A stretch of DNA of 11,565 nucleotides from Candidatus Neoanaerotignum tabaqchaliae (GCA_904420235.1 CAJFUS010000005.1:1-11565), one strand, 5' to 3'. Positions 1 to 6,705 are shown, counted from the first letter of the stretch. Numbers and translations: made by a program. The notes: generated by a model from the sequence alone, not told the origin.

Positions 1-12
1 AAATCTCCTTTT
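1..12 (-). promoter_or_regulatory. Probable ribosome binding site of a divergent gene left of the window
   Basis: Read on the - strand, these bases are AAAAGGAGATTT, a strong Shine-Dalgarno sequence at a position that would serve a start codon just beyond the left edge. It is very similar to the site in front of the kinase gene at 11060 (AAGGAGATTTTT). No - strand coding sequence is visible inside the window here, so a gene transcribed leftwards probably begins immediately outside. Its product cannot be known from this window. Confidence 0.5.
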
Positions 13-37
13 TATTATACTTACTTTATTTTAAACT

Positions 38-67
38 ATCATAAGACATAATTTCAATACTATTGAA
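38..67 (-). promoter_or_regulatory. Candidate promoter for the divergent leftward gene
   Basis: On the - strand, TTCAAT (62-67) and TATGAT (38-43) are separated by 18 bases and lie upstream of the ribosome binding site at 1-12. The match is moderate and the region is AT-rich, so a chance match is possible. The inverted repeat at 52-68 covers the -35 element and part of the spacer, where a repressor site would be expected. Confidence 0.3.
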
Positions 68-68
68 A
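52..68. repeat. Perfect inverted repeat, candidate operator
   Basis: TTTCAATA (52-59) and TATTGAAA (61-68) are perfect 8-base arms around a single central C at 60. The arms contain C/G pairs and are not purely A/T. The repeat overlaps a candidate leftward promoter in a divergent intergenic region. I do not recognise the regulator. Confidence 0.4.
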
Positions 69-192
69 AAAAGTGCGTAAAGATGATAATTTGTATTAAT
101 TATTACTTGATAATATCACTGGCTGGTGTTAGAATTAAATCATATTAAACAGATATGTTATTTGAATAGCATTATAAAAAATCTACAAGTGT

Positions 193-213
193 TTATAATA
201 AAATTTATTATAA
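193..213. repeat. Perfect A/T inverted repeat with PerR-like half-sites
   Basis: TTATAATAAA (193-202) and TTTATTATAA (204-213) form perfect 10-base arms around one central A. The outer seven bases on each side, TTATAAT and ATTATAA, equal the half-sites of the PerR box, but 7 bases separate them where the classical box has 1. The sequence is entirely A/T in an A/T-rich region, which raises the chance of a random palindrome. The downstream gene is a flavodiiron protein, a class controlled by PerR in some clostridia. Confidence 0.35.
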
Positions 214-279
214 TTTATAATTGAAATGTTTTTGCCTATATGGATATACTAAAAAATTAATATTAAAAATGGTATAAAT

Positions 280-305
280 AACACTTGAATTTTTAATTAA
301 GTGTT
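280..305. repeat. Imperfect inverted repeat beside the fprA promoter
   Basis: AACACTT (280-286) pairs with AAGTGTT (299-305). Inside it AATT (288-291) pairs with AATT (295-298) around a TTT loop, leaving one unpaired G at 287. The right arm runs into the -35 element at 304. It could be an operator next to the fprA promoter. No T-run follows, so it does not look like a terminator. Confidence 0.3.
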
Positions 306-331
306 GAATAATCATTTTTTAGTGATAGAAT
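304..331 (+). promoter_or_regulatory. Probable sigma-A promoter of fprA
   Basis: TTGAAT (304-309) and TAGAAT (326-331) are spaced by 16 bases, and a TG dinucleotide at 323-324 gives an extended -10 element. Transcription would start near 338, leaving a leader of about 43 bases before the ATG at 381. The ribosome binding site GGGAGGA lies at 366-372. The rest of 1-303 shows no convincing gene or RNA structure apart from the inverted repeats listed. Confidence 0.5.
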
Positions 332-380
332 ATAGTTAAAAAGTACGTAGCAAAAAATATGTAATGGGAGGAATAGTTGA

Positions 381-1583
381 ATGAAAACTCTTAAACTTGC
401 TGATGATTTTTATTGGGCGGGAATTGTGGACAAAGAGCTTAGAGTGTTTGACATAATTATGGAAACCGAGTTTGGAACATCATATAACTCTTATGTTCTT
501 AAAGGAGAAAGCAAGACGGCGATTTTTGAAACAGCTAAGGTAAAGTTTTTTAATGAGTATCTTGACAAGCTTACAAGCCTTGTTGACGTTAAAAACATAG
601 ATTATATAGTTGTTAATCACACTGAGCCGGACCATGCCGGAAGTATAGAAAAGCTTATAAATATGAATCCGGAAATAACTGTTGTTGGAACGGCAATGGC
701 TGTTAATTTCCTTAAAAATATAACAAACATGAATTTTAAGAGTCTTGTTGTTAAAGACGGCGACACACTTGACTTGGGTGGCAAAACACTTAAGTTTATT
801 GTTGTGCCGAACCTTCATTGGCCGGATACAATGTATACTTACATTGAGGAATTAAAAACTCTTGTTACATGTGATTCATTCGGCTCACATTATGGATTTG
901 ATGATGTTTTAAGAAGCAAAGTTCAGGACGTTGACGGATATATGAGAGCCGCCAAGTATTATTTTGACAATATAATCGGACCTTTTAAAAGATTTATGCT
1001 TAAGGCTATAGACAGGATAGAGCAGATTGATGTTGATATGATTTGCCCTGGCCATGGACCTGTGCTTGACAGCAATTTAAAGGAGTTTATTGAGACATAT
1101 AAAAATTGGAGCACATACATTAATCCTAACGCTAAAAAGACAGTGGTTATACCATATGTAAGCGCTTATGGATATACTGAAATGCTTGCCGAGGCTATTA
1201 AAAGGGGTATTGAGACTGCCGGCGATATAGACGTAAGAATGTATGACATGGTAACGGCACAATATGTCGAGGTTATGGGAGAAATAGGAAACGCCGACGG
1301 AATTCTTTTTGGCTCGCCAACAATACTTGGAGAGGCTTTAAAACCTATTTGGGATTTGCTTTCATCAATGTTCCCTCCTGTACACGGCGGAAAACTGGCA
1401 AGCGCCTTTGGAAGCTACGGCTGGAGCGGAGAGGCTGTTCCGCACCTTATGGAAAGAATTAAACAGTTAAGACTTAAGGCTTATGGCGACGGATTTAAGG
1501 TTAAGTTTAAACCAAGCGACGATGAACTTAAGCAGGCCGAGGAGTTTGGGGCCGGATTTGGAAAAGAACTTATGGGAAATTAA
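381..1583 (+). CDS. fprA: Class A flavodiiron protein (A-type flavoprotein, O2/NO reductase)
   Basis: A cytoplasmic flavodiiron protein that reduces O2 to water and/or NO to N2O with electrons usually delivered by rubredoxin, a defence of anaerobes against oxygen and nitrosative stress. The N-terminal metallo-beta-lactamase-like domain (about residues 1-250) keeps the whole diiron ligand set: H80, E82, D84 and H85 in HTEPDHAGS, H146 in LHWPDT, D165 in CDSFG and H225 in PGHGP. The C-terminal flavodoxin domain (about 255-397) begins with the FMN-binding segment around VSAYGYTEM. At 400 residues it is the usual length of the two-domain class A form, with no fused rubredoxin or flavin reductase. 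The ATG is supported by GGGAGGA nine bases upstream. No rubredoxin gene is in the window, so the electron donor must be encoded elsewhere. Whether O2 or NO is preferred cannot be told from sequence. Confidence 0.95.
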   Translation: MKTLKLADDFYWAGIVDKELRVFDIIMETEFGTSYNSYVLKGESKTAIFETAKVKFFNEYLDKLTSLVDVKNIDYIVVNHTEPDHAGSIEKLINMNPEITVVGTAMAVNFLKNITNMNFKSLVVKDGDTLDLGGKTLKFIVVPNLHWPDTMYTYIEELKTLVTCDSFGSHYGFDDVLRSKVQDVDGYMRAAKYYFDNIIGPFKRFMLKAIDRIEQIDVDMICPGHGPVLDSNLKEFIETYKNWSTYINPNAKKTVVIPYVSAYGYTEMLAEAIKRGIETAGDIDVRMYDMVTAQYVEVMGEIGNADGILFGSPTILGEALKPIWDLLSSMFPPVHGGKLASAFGSYGWSGEAVPHLMERIKQLRLKAYGDGFKVKFKPSDDELKQAEEFGAGFGKELMGN

Positions 1584-1614
1584 ACAAGAGTGCCGTTAAG
1601 CGGACACAAAATTA

Positions 1615-1649
1615 CCCTCCGCCCCTAAAAAGGCGGAGGGATTATATTT
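1615..1649 (+). terminator. Intrinsic terminator after fprA, weak T-run
   Basis: CCCTCCGCC (1615-1623) pairs perfectly with GGCGGAGGG (1632-1640) around an 8-base loop. The following ATTATATTT is only moderately T-rich, so termination may be partial. No good promoter is visible between this hairpin and the next start codon at 1671, so read-through probably supplies at least part of the downstream transcript. Confidence 0.8.
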
Positions 1650-1670
1650 AGGGATAAGAGATGATATTTT

Positions 1671-3020
1671 TTGATTAAGGATTTAACGGCGGGATCTCCG
1701 TCAAAGACTTTAATAATGTTTTCAGCTCCGCTTCTTGTAAGTGCGGCTTTTCAACAGTTTTATAACATGGCCGACAGCATTATAGCCGGAAAATTTGTAG
1801 GAAAGGACGCTTTGGCGGCCATAGGTGCTTCTTTTCCGGTAACAATGATAATTATAGCAATAGCGGTTGGTCTTAACACAGGGTGCTCGGTTGTTATATC
1901 CCAGCTTTTTGGAAGCAAAAAAATTGAAAGAATGAAGTCTGCCATATATACGGCCCTTGTAACGGCTGTTGTTGTAGGTATAGTTCTTACGGTTCTTGGT
2001 GTTGCGTTTTGTTCGTTTATGCTTAATGCCCTCAACACGCCTGCCGATATTTTTGAAGGGGCTAAAACATATCTGAATATTTATATATTTGGACTTTTTT
2101 CACTTTTGATGTATAATATCTGCAATGGTGTTTTTACCGCTTTGGGAGACAGCAAAACACCTCTTTATTTTCTTGTTGTGTCGTCGGTTGGAAATGTGTT
2201 TCTTGATATTTTTATGGTTACTGCCCTTAACATGGGCATAGCCGGCTTGGCTTGGGCCACGTTTATAGCCCAAACAATAGCGGCTGTTTTTGCGTTTTTG
2301 GTGCTTATGAAAAGGATAAAAGCATTTAAAACGGAGGGAAAGGTTGAGGTATTCTCAACAACTTTGCTTAAAATGCTTATGACAATGGCCATTCCAAGCA
2401 TATTGCAGCAAAGCTTTGTGTCTGTTGGAAATCTTTTTATACAGGCTCTTGTAAACAGTTATGGAGCCGACGTTATAGCGGGATATTCGGCTGCTATAAA
2501 GCTTAACACATTTGTTACTGTATGTATAACAACCCTTGGCAGCGGTGTTTCAAACTTTACGGCTCAAAATTATGGGGCCGGAAAAATGGACAGAGTGCGC
2601 GGAGGCTTTAAAGCGGGAGTTTCGCTTATGGCAATTGTTGCCATAGTTATAACGGCTGTTTATATGATATTTGCGGCCCAGCTTATGGGATTTTTTGTTG
2701 ATATGACTGAAACTCAGGTTGTTGATGTAGGCGTTGAGTTTATGCGTATAGTGGCCCCGTTTTATATCGTTGTGGGGGTTAAAATAATAAGCGATGGAAC
2801 ATTGCGGGGAACAGGGCAAATGTTTCCATTTATGGTATCAACATTTACGGACCTTCTTTTAAGGGTGGCCCTTTCATACATACTTGTTAATTTCTTTGAT
2901 GAGGTTGGAATATGGCTCTCTTGGCCTGTGGGTTGGCTTCTTGGGGCTTTAGTGTCAATTATATTTTATAGAGTATATGTATACTCTAAAAAAACAGGCA
3001 TGGATATAAGTAAAATTTAA
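1671..3020 (+). CDS. MATE family multidrug/sodium antiporter
   Basis: An inner-membrane transporter of the MATE family, which exports cationic drugs or metabolites in exchange for Na+ or H+. The 449-residue protein is strongly hydrophobic, with about 12 membrane segments in two homologous MatE halves (roughly 15-175 and 240-400). Family hallmarks include FQQFYNMADSIIAGKFVG near residue 28, ALGDSKTPL at 157-165 in the first half, AIPSILQQS at 240-248 and GTLRGTGQMFP in the second half. The start is TTG. It gives the N-terminus expected for the family (DLTAGSP followed by the first helix) and is preceded by GAGATGAT at 1658-1665, one mismatch from the extended Shine-Dalgarno sequence. The ATG at 1661 is out of frame and closes after five codons. 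The kinase gene begins 29 bases after the stop, so the two are probably co-transcribed. The substrate is unknown. A second MATE gene lies at 6722-8074. Confidence 0.92.
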   Translation: MIKDLTAGSPSKTLIMFSAPLLVSAAFQQFYNMADSIIAGKFVGKDALAAIGASFPVTMIIIAIAVGLNTGCSVVISQLFGSKKIERMKSAIYTALVTAVVVGIVLTVLGVAFCSFMLNALNTPADIFEGAKTYLNIYIFGLFSLLMYNICNGVFTALGDSKTPLYFLVVSSVGNVFLDIFMVTALNMGIAGLAWATFIAQTIAAVFAFLVLMKRIKAFKTEGKVEVFSTTLLKMLMTMAIPSILQQSFVSVGNLFIQALVNSYGADVIAGYSAAIKLNTFVTVCITTLGSGVSNFTAQNYGAGKMDRVRGGFKAGVSLMAIVAIVITAVYMIFAAQLMGFFVDMTETQVVDVGVEFMRIVAPFYIVVGVKIISDGTLRGTGQMFPFMVSTFTDLLLRVALSYILVNFFDEVGIWLSWPVGWLLGALVSIIFYRVYVYSKKTGMDISKI

Positions 3021-3049
3021 AAATAATTAGTTTTTACAAGGTGTTTTAT

Positions 3050-3898
3050 ATGTTGAAAAAAATCGCTGTTATAAACGATATATCGGGTTTTGGAAAATGC
3101 TCCCTTACGGTGGCAATTCCGATAATATCTGCGCTTAAAGTTCAGGCTTGTCCCTTAGTTACGGGAGTTTTGTCAAATCAAACATGCTACAGCAGCTATT
3201 TTATGGCGGACATGACCGACAGCATGGAGGAAATTATAAATAAGTGGGCAGAGCTGGGATTTTCTTTCGACGGAATATATTCGGGATATTTGGCCGGAGA
3301 AAGTCAAATGGATATAGTAACCCATTTTGTAGACAGCTTTAAAACAAGAGGCGCCTTTTTTGTTCTTGACCCGGTAATGGGGGATAATGGTGAGGCATAT
3401 TCAAATTTTTCGGACAAAATGCTTCATAAAATGCGTGTTTTAGCTGGGAAGGCCGATATTATAACACCAAATGCAACTGAACTTTGCTTTTTAAGCGGAT
3501 ATGATTATAAAGTGGCAGTTGATAGAAACGGACTTTGTGATGTTGATTTTATAGAAAAAGCCGCTTTATCGCTTTTTGATAAAACCGGAGCCGATGTTGT
3601 TGTTACAGGTGTATGTATTTGTGAAAAAGGCGAGAACCTTGTGTGCAACGCCATATGCAGCAAGGGAGAGTTTATGCTTGAGAAAAATAAAAAGCTTAAA
3701 GGCGGATATTCGGGAACTGGTGATATAATGTCTTCGGTTATAGCGGCTATGACGGCAAGAGGCTTTGAGCTTTATGAAGCTGTAAAAACCGCCTCTGATT
3801 TTATATCTTGTTCAGTGCTTGACACCCTTAATGATGGAACGGACGTTAACGATGGTGTGAATTTTGAAAAATATCTTGGAATATTGACTAATATATAA
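3050..3898 (+). CDS. Pyridoxamine/pyridoxal kinase, PfkB (ribokinase) superfamily, PdxY-like
   Basis: Probably phosphorylates pyridoxal, pyridoxamine or pyridoxine at the 5'-hydroxyl with ATP, the vitamin B6 salvage step that yields the PLP precursor pool in the cytoplasm. With the ATG at 3050 the protein has 282 residues, normal for the family. The N-terminus (VINDISGFGKCSL) and the following VLSNQT form the B6-kinase-like substrate region. DPVMGDNG begins at 107, TPNATE at 139-144, and GTGD at 222-225 forms the anion hole, with D225 the expected catalytic base. The frame also offers GTG at 3041, but that GTG is part of the ribosome binding sequence AAGGTG (3038-3043), whose spacing fits the ATG. 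It follows a MATE gene by 29 bases, with no terminator between, and none is seen after it. A hydroxymethylpyrimidine kinase is the main alternative, but the length and motifs fit B6 kinases better. Confidence 0.85.
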   Translation: MLKKIAVINDISGFGKCSLTVAIPIISALKVQACPLVTGVLSNQTCYSSYFMADMTDSMEEIINKWAELGFSFDGIYSGYLAGESQMDIVTHFVDSFKTRGAFFVLDPVMGDNGEAYSNFSDKMLHKMRVLAGKADIITPNATELCFLSGYDYKVAVDRNGLCDVDFIEKAALSLFDKTGADVVVTGVCICEKGENLVCNAICSKGEFMLEKNKKLKGGYSGTGDIMSSVIAAMTARGFELYEAVKTASDFISCSVLDTLNDGTDVNDGVNFEKYLGILTNI

Positions 3899-3908
3899 CA
3901 GCTTAATA

Positions 3909-3917
3909 TGGTATAAT
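3909..3917 (+). promoter_or_regulatory. Extended -10 promoter for the radical SAM gene
   Basis: TGGTATAAT is a perfect extended -10 element (TGnTATAAT). A TTGACT at 3884-3889 is 22 bases away, too far for a standard -35, so recognition would rest on the extended -10. Transcription would begin near 3924 and leave a leader of about 105 bases before the ATG at 4029, with the ribosome binding site AGAGGAGA at 4013-4020. I recognise no riboswitch in the leader. Confidence 0.5.
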
Positions 3918-4028
3918 ATGTATTGTAAGATATGAACTGTTAATTTTAAGGCTATTACATAAAAATGTTGTATTTTAAAAATAAGAAAGGCATAGACAAA
4001 AATTAAGTTATGAGAGGAGAAACTGTTT

Positions 4029-5432
4029 ATGAGTTTATCACATTCCGCCGCAAGGCTGGCTTATTCAACAGCCATAGACGGAGCCCTTAAATATATTGGA
4101 AAAGACAGGGAGAAAAACCTTCTTAAAATAGTTGAGCTTACTGAAAAATTTATGAGCGGCAACTTTAACAAGAGCACATATGATACAGTTAAAGAAATGA
4201 TAAAAGACAAGGACAACAAATGGGTTAAATATGCCAATAAGCTTATTGATGAGTTGAGCCCGAACGTTGTTAAAATGACAGCCTTGAATCTTGGTTATGA
4301 GGCCGCTTTTAACGGCACAAAAACCATAAGAAAAATGCGGGAGCTTCATAACTGCAACATACCATGGCTTATACTTATGGACCCAACAAGCGCATGCAAT
4401 CTTCACTGCACAGGCTGCTGGGCTGCTGAATACGGAAATAAACTTAATCTTTCATTTGAGAAGCTTGACGACATTGTAAGCCAAGGAAAGGCCCTTGGAA
4501 TTTATTTTTATATGTTTACAGGCGGAGAGCCCCTTGTTAGAAAAGATGATATTATACGCCTTTGCAAAAAACATCATGACTGCGCTTTCCACGCTTTTAC
4601 TAATGGAACTCTTGTTGATGAGGAATTCTGCAAAAAAATGGACGAGGTTGGCAATCTTTCACTTTCATTAAGTCTTGAGGGCTTTGACGAGGTAAACGAT
4701 GCCAGAAGAGGCGACGGTGTTTTTGAAAAGGTTATGCATGCTATGGAACTGCTTAAAAAAAGCGGTCAGCTTTTTGGACTTTCCATATGCTACACAAGCA
4801 AAAATTATAAAACAGTAACAAGCGATGATTTCCTTGACATGATTATAGAAAAGGGCTGTAGGTATATATGGTTCTTCCACTATATGCCAGTTGGAAACAA
4901 CGCCGCAACGGAACTGCTTTTAAATCCAGAGCAGAGAGAATATATGTATCACAGAGTCCGTGAGATACGTTCTGACCCAAGCAAAATGCTTTTTGCCTTC
5001 GATTTTCAGAACGACGGCGAGTATGTTGGCGGCTGTATAGCCGGAGGAAGAAACTATTTCCATATAAATGCCAACGGCGATTGTGAACCATGTGTGTTTA
5101 TACACTATTCTGGAGCCAATATAAACGAGGTTTCGCTTCTTGAGGCTCTTAAACAGCCGCTTTTTATGGCTTATCACAATAATCAGCCGTTTAACGACAA
5201 TCATTTAAGACCATGTCCCATGCTTGAAAATCCTGCTGTGCTTCAAAGGCTTGTTAAAGAAACGGGCGCTAAATCAACAGATTTAGAATCACCTGAAAGC
5301 GCTGAGCATCTTTGCGGGAAATGCGTTAATTATGCCGTTGAATGGAAAGCAATGGCCGATAAGCTTTGGAGTGAGAATAACCATTATTCTGGAACAAAAT
5401 ATCTTAACGAGGAAAATAAGAAAAAGGCGTAA
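4029..5432 (+). CDS. Radical SAM protein with SPASM-like C-terminal cysteines, function unknown
   Basis: A radical SAM enzyme that should reductively cleave S-adenosylmethionine at a [4Fe-4S] cluster to start radical chemistry. The cluster ligands are C123, C127 and C130 in CNLHCTGC, and GGEP at 165-168 is the SAM-binding motif. An N-terminal, mostly helical, highly charged extension of about 110 residues precedes the core. Downstream cysteines C336, C352, C355, C396, C429 and C432, including GDCEPC and CGKC, resemble a SPASM/twitch auxiliary cluster region. The protein is 467 residues and soluble, with a Lys-rich tail. SPASM proteins often modify peptides or act as anaerobic sulfatase activators, but no precursor peptide or sulfatase is next to it. 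The ATG has AGAGGAGA at good distance, and the gene stands as its own unit with a strong terminator. The substrate cannot be assigned. Confidence 0.9.
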   Translation: MSLSHSAARLAYSTAIDGALKYIGKDREKNLLKIVELTEKFMSGNFNKSTYDTVKEMIKDKDNKWVKYANKLIDELSPNVVKMTALNLGYEAAFNGTKTIRKMRELHNCNIPWLILMDPTSACNLHCTGCWAAEYGNKLNLSFEKLDDIVSQGKALGIYFYMFTGGEPLVRKDDIIRLCKKHHDCAFHAFTNGTLVDEEFCKKMDEVGNLSLSLSLEGFDEVNDARRGDGVFEKVMHAMELLKKSGQLFGLSICYTSKNYKTVTSDDFLDMIIEKGCRYIWFFHYMPVGNNAATELLLNPEQREYMYHRVREIRSDPSKMLFAFDFQNDGEYVGGCIAGGRNYFHINANGDCEPCVFIHYSGANINEVSLLEALKQPLFMAYHNNQPFNDNHLRPCPMLENPAVLQRLVKETGAKSTDLESPESAEHLCGKCVNYAVEWKAMADKLWSENNHYSGTKYLNEENKKKA

Positions 5433-5433
5433 A

Positions 5434-5464
5434 AATAAGGCCCCATTAATGGGGCTTATTTTTT
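5434..5464 (+). terminator. Intrinsic terminator of the radical SAM gene
   Basis: AATAAG (5434-5439) and CCCC (5441-5444) pair with GGGG (5451-5454) and CTTATT (5455-5460), with one bulged G at 5440 and the loop ATTAAT. A run of six T residues (5459-5464) follows directly. It begins two bases after the stop codon. Confidence 0.88.
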
Positions 5465-5481
5465 ATAGTTGCATAAATTAA

Positions 5482-5508
5482 AAACCCTGCTTTATTTAGG
5501 CAGGGTTT
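5482..5508 (-). terminator. Intrinsic terminator of the glycerol-dehydrogenase-like gene
   Basis: AAACCCTGC (5482-5490) and GCAGGGTTT (5500-5508) form a perfect 9-base stem with a 9-base loop. On the - strand the right arm runs into TTTTTAATTT, so it terminates the gene ending at 5525. On the + strand the following TATATTTTTATT could make it a back-up for the radical SAM gene as well. Confidence 0.82.
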
Positions 5509-5524
5509 ATATTTTTATTATTTA

Positions 5525-6610
5525 TTAGTGGTTCTTGTTGTATTCCTCAAGCTCATCAATGGCGTCTGTAAGCATTTTAGCTGTTACAGTGTAAGGAACA
5601 AATTTAATGTCCTCAACTGAGAGAGCCTTCTCAATTACAGGTCCAAGCTCTTCCTTTTTAACCTCAAGGTCCGCAAGCTTTGTAGGAAGGTTAATGGCTT
5701 TGTAAAGAGGATAAAGCTCGTCTACCTTGTCGTTCTGTTTGTCGGCAAGAAGAAGAACAAGTGTGCAGTAGGAAACTATCTCGCCGTGAAGATGGTTTTT
5801 CTCAACTTGTGGAAGAACAGTAAGGCCATAGCAAAGGGAATGAGCTATATTTGAGTTGATTGTAACGCCAACAAGGGCAGAAACCGTTCCTGTTGTTATT
5901 ATGTTTGTAAGAGCTATCTGCTCAAGCTCCTCGCTTGTTGTGTTATTTTTGCAGTCCGCAATAGCTTTTGCGCCGTACTGAACAAGAGGTTTATAGCACA
6001 TTGTTCCCATTTCAACGCCAAGGGCCTGCTTAAATGAAACTTTTTTGCCTCTTGCGGCAAGCTCTGTCTCGAAATGTTTTGCCATTGTATCGCCAATTCC
6101 GGCCCAAAGATAAAGGTCTGGAGCTTTGGCTATAATTTCAGTGTTTATAAATACATGCTCGGCAGGTTTATGGCACTGATATGTATCCCTTGCCTCGCCG
6201 TTTGGATAGTACATAATTGCCTCTGCCGAAGCCGGAGCGCATGTTGCGGCTATTGTAGGGAATGTGAATACAGGTTTTTTTGAAACAATGGCGCAGGCGT
6301 ATTTACATGTGTCGAGGGCTTTTCCGCCGCCAAAAGCGAATACCATGTCGGCGTTTTTATAGCTTTCTGTTGAGGCCACCATTTCGGCGTTTTCTATTGA
6401 CGCCTCGCCGCCATACCAAATGTAATCAATAATCTCAATGTCAGAACCGGCGATTGCCTTTTCAATATAAGGCTTAGCGGCCTCAAGAGCTCTGTGTCCG
6501 CCAACGGCAACGGCCTTTTTGCCGAATCTGCCGCAAACCTCGGGAACTCTGTCGTAAGCATCTGGACCTACAGTGTAACATGGAAGATACTGATAAGCGT
6601 AATTTGCCAT
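5525..6610 (-). CDS. Iron-containing alcohol dehydrogenase, glycerol-dehydrogenase (GldA)-like
   Basis: A cytoplasmic NAD(P)-dependent oxidoreductase of the group III, metal-dependent alcohol dehydrogenase family, closest by motif to glycerol dehydrogenase. The dinucleotide-binding motif GGGKALD is at 94-100. The three metal ligands occur where glycerol dehydrogenases have them: D174 in GIGDTMAK, H257 in NIAHSLCYGL and H275 in HLHGE. FPTIAATCAPASAE (117-130) corresponds to the conserved PTIA-T-DAP segment, but the substrate-site Asp is replaced by C124. This suggests a substrate other than glycerol, such as another polyol, hydroxyketone or short aldehyde. The length of 361 residues is normal. 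The ATG is preceded by AAGGAG nine bases away. It is transcribed alone from its own promoter, with a palindrome in the leader. Family assignment is firm; the substrate is not known. Confidence 0.88.
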   Translation of the reverse strand: MANYAYQYLPCYTVGPDAYDRVPEVCGRFGKKAVAVGGHRALEAAKPYIEKAIAGSDIEIIDYIWYGGEASIENAEMVASTESYKNADMVFAFGGGKALDTCKYACAIVSKKPVFTFPTIAATCAPASAEAIMYYPNGEARDTYQCHKPAEHVFINTEIIAKAPDLYLWAGIGDTMAKHFETELAARGKKVSFKQALGVEMGTMCYKPLVQYGAKAIADCKNNTTSEELEQIALTNIITTGTVSALVGVTINSNIAHSLCYGLTVLPQVEKNHLHGEIVSYCTLVLLLADKQNDKVDELYPLYKAINLPTKLADLEVKKEELGPVIEKALSVEDIKFVPYTVTAKMLTDAIDELEEYNKNH

Positions 6611-6637
6611 TAAAATTCACTCCTTAGGATTATGTTT

Positions 6638-6656
6638 TGTTCTAAATATTAGAACA
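6638..6656. promoter_or_regulatory. Perfect inverted repeat in the dehydrogenase leader, candidate operator
   Basis: TGTTCTAA (6638-6645) and TTAGAACA (6649-6656) are perfect 8-base arms around ATA. The arms contain two G/C pairs each, which makes a chance match less likely than for the A/T-only repeats. The element lies just downstream of the expected transcription start of the - strand dehydrogenase gene (about 6671) and upstream of its ribosome binding site, a typical repressor position. The regulator is not recognised and none is encoded in the window. Confidence 0.5.
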
Positions 6657-6677
6657 TATTTCTATTAATTTGATTTA

Positions 6678-6705
6678 ATTATAACATAGGAACGGCGAAA
6701 ATCAA
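6678..6705 (-). promoter_or_regulatory. Sigma-A promoter of the glycerol-dehydrogenase-like gene
   Basis: On the - strand TTGATT (6700-6705) and TATAAT (6678-6683) are 16 bases apart, with TG one base before the -10 (extended -10). This is the best promoter match in the window. It sits in the 111-base gap after the second MATE gene, so the dehydrogenase has independent transcription. I see no hairpin terminator for the MATE gene in this gap, so read-through from it is also possible. Confidence 0.65.

Noticed and set aside
84..114. Two TGATAAT words (84-90 and 108-114) as a Fur-type box
   Set aside because: They are direct repeats 24 bases apart, not the overlapping inverted heptamers of a Fur box, and such words are common in A/T-rich DNA.
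208..222. Classical 7-1-7 PerR box
   Set aside because: TTATAATTTATAATT is a direct-repeat-like run of A/T. Its right half does not match the inverted half-site, so only the wider-spaced dyad at 193-213 was kept.
480..818. - strand frame of 112 codons inside fprA
   Set aside because: It is fully contained in a clear flavodiiron gene, has no ribosome binding site or family motif, and is a frame shadow. The same holds for the other frames lying opposite or inside the assigned genes, such as 9978-10484 opposite the kinase and 8428-8817 opposite the LarA-like gene.
3965..4006. Short frames before the radical SAM gene as a possible precursor peptide
   Set aside because: The 13-codon frame at 3965 has no ribosome binding site, and the 26-codon frame starting at 4010 contains the radical SAM gene's own binding site and overlaps its coding region. 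Neither has Cys-rich or leader-peptide features.
3918..4028. Riboswitch in the leader of the radical SAM gene
   Set aside because: The leader is A/T-rich, with no stable stem or recognisable aptamer core and no hairpin before the start codon.
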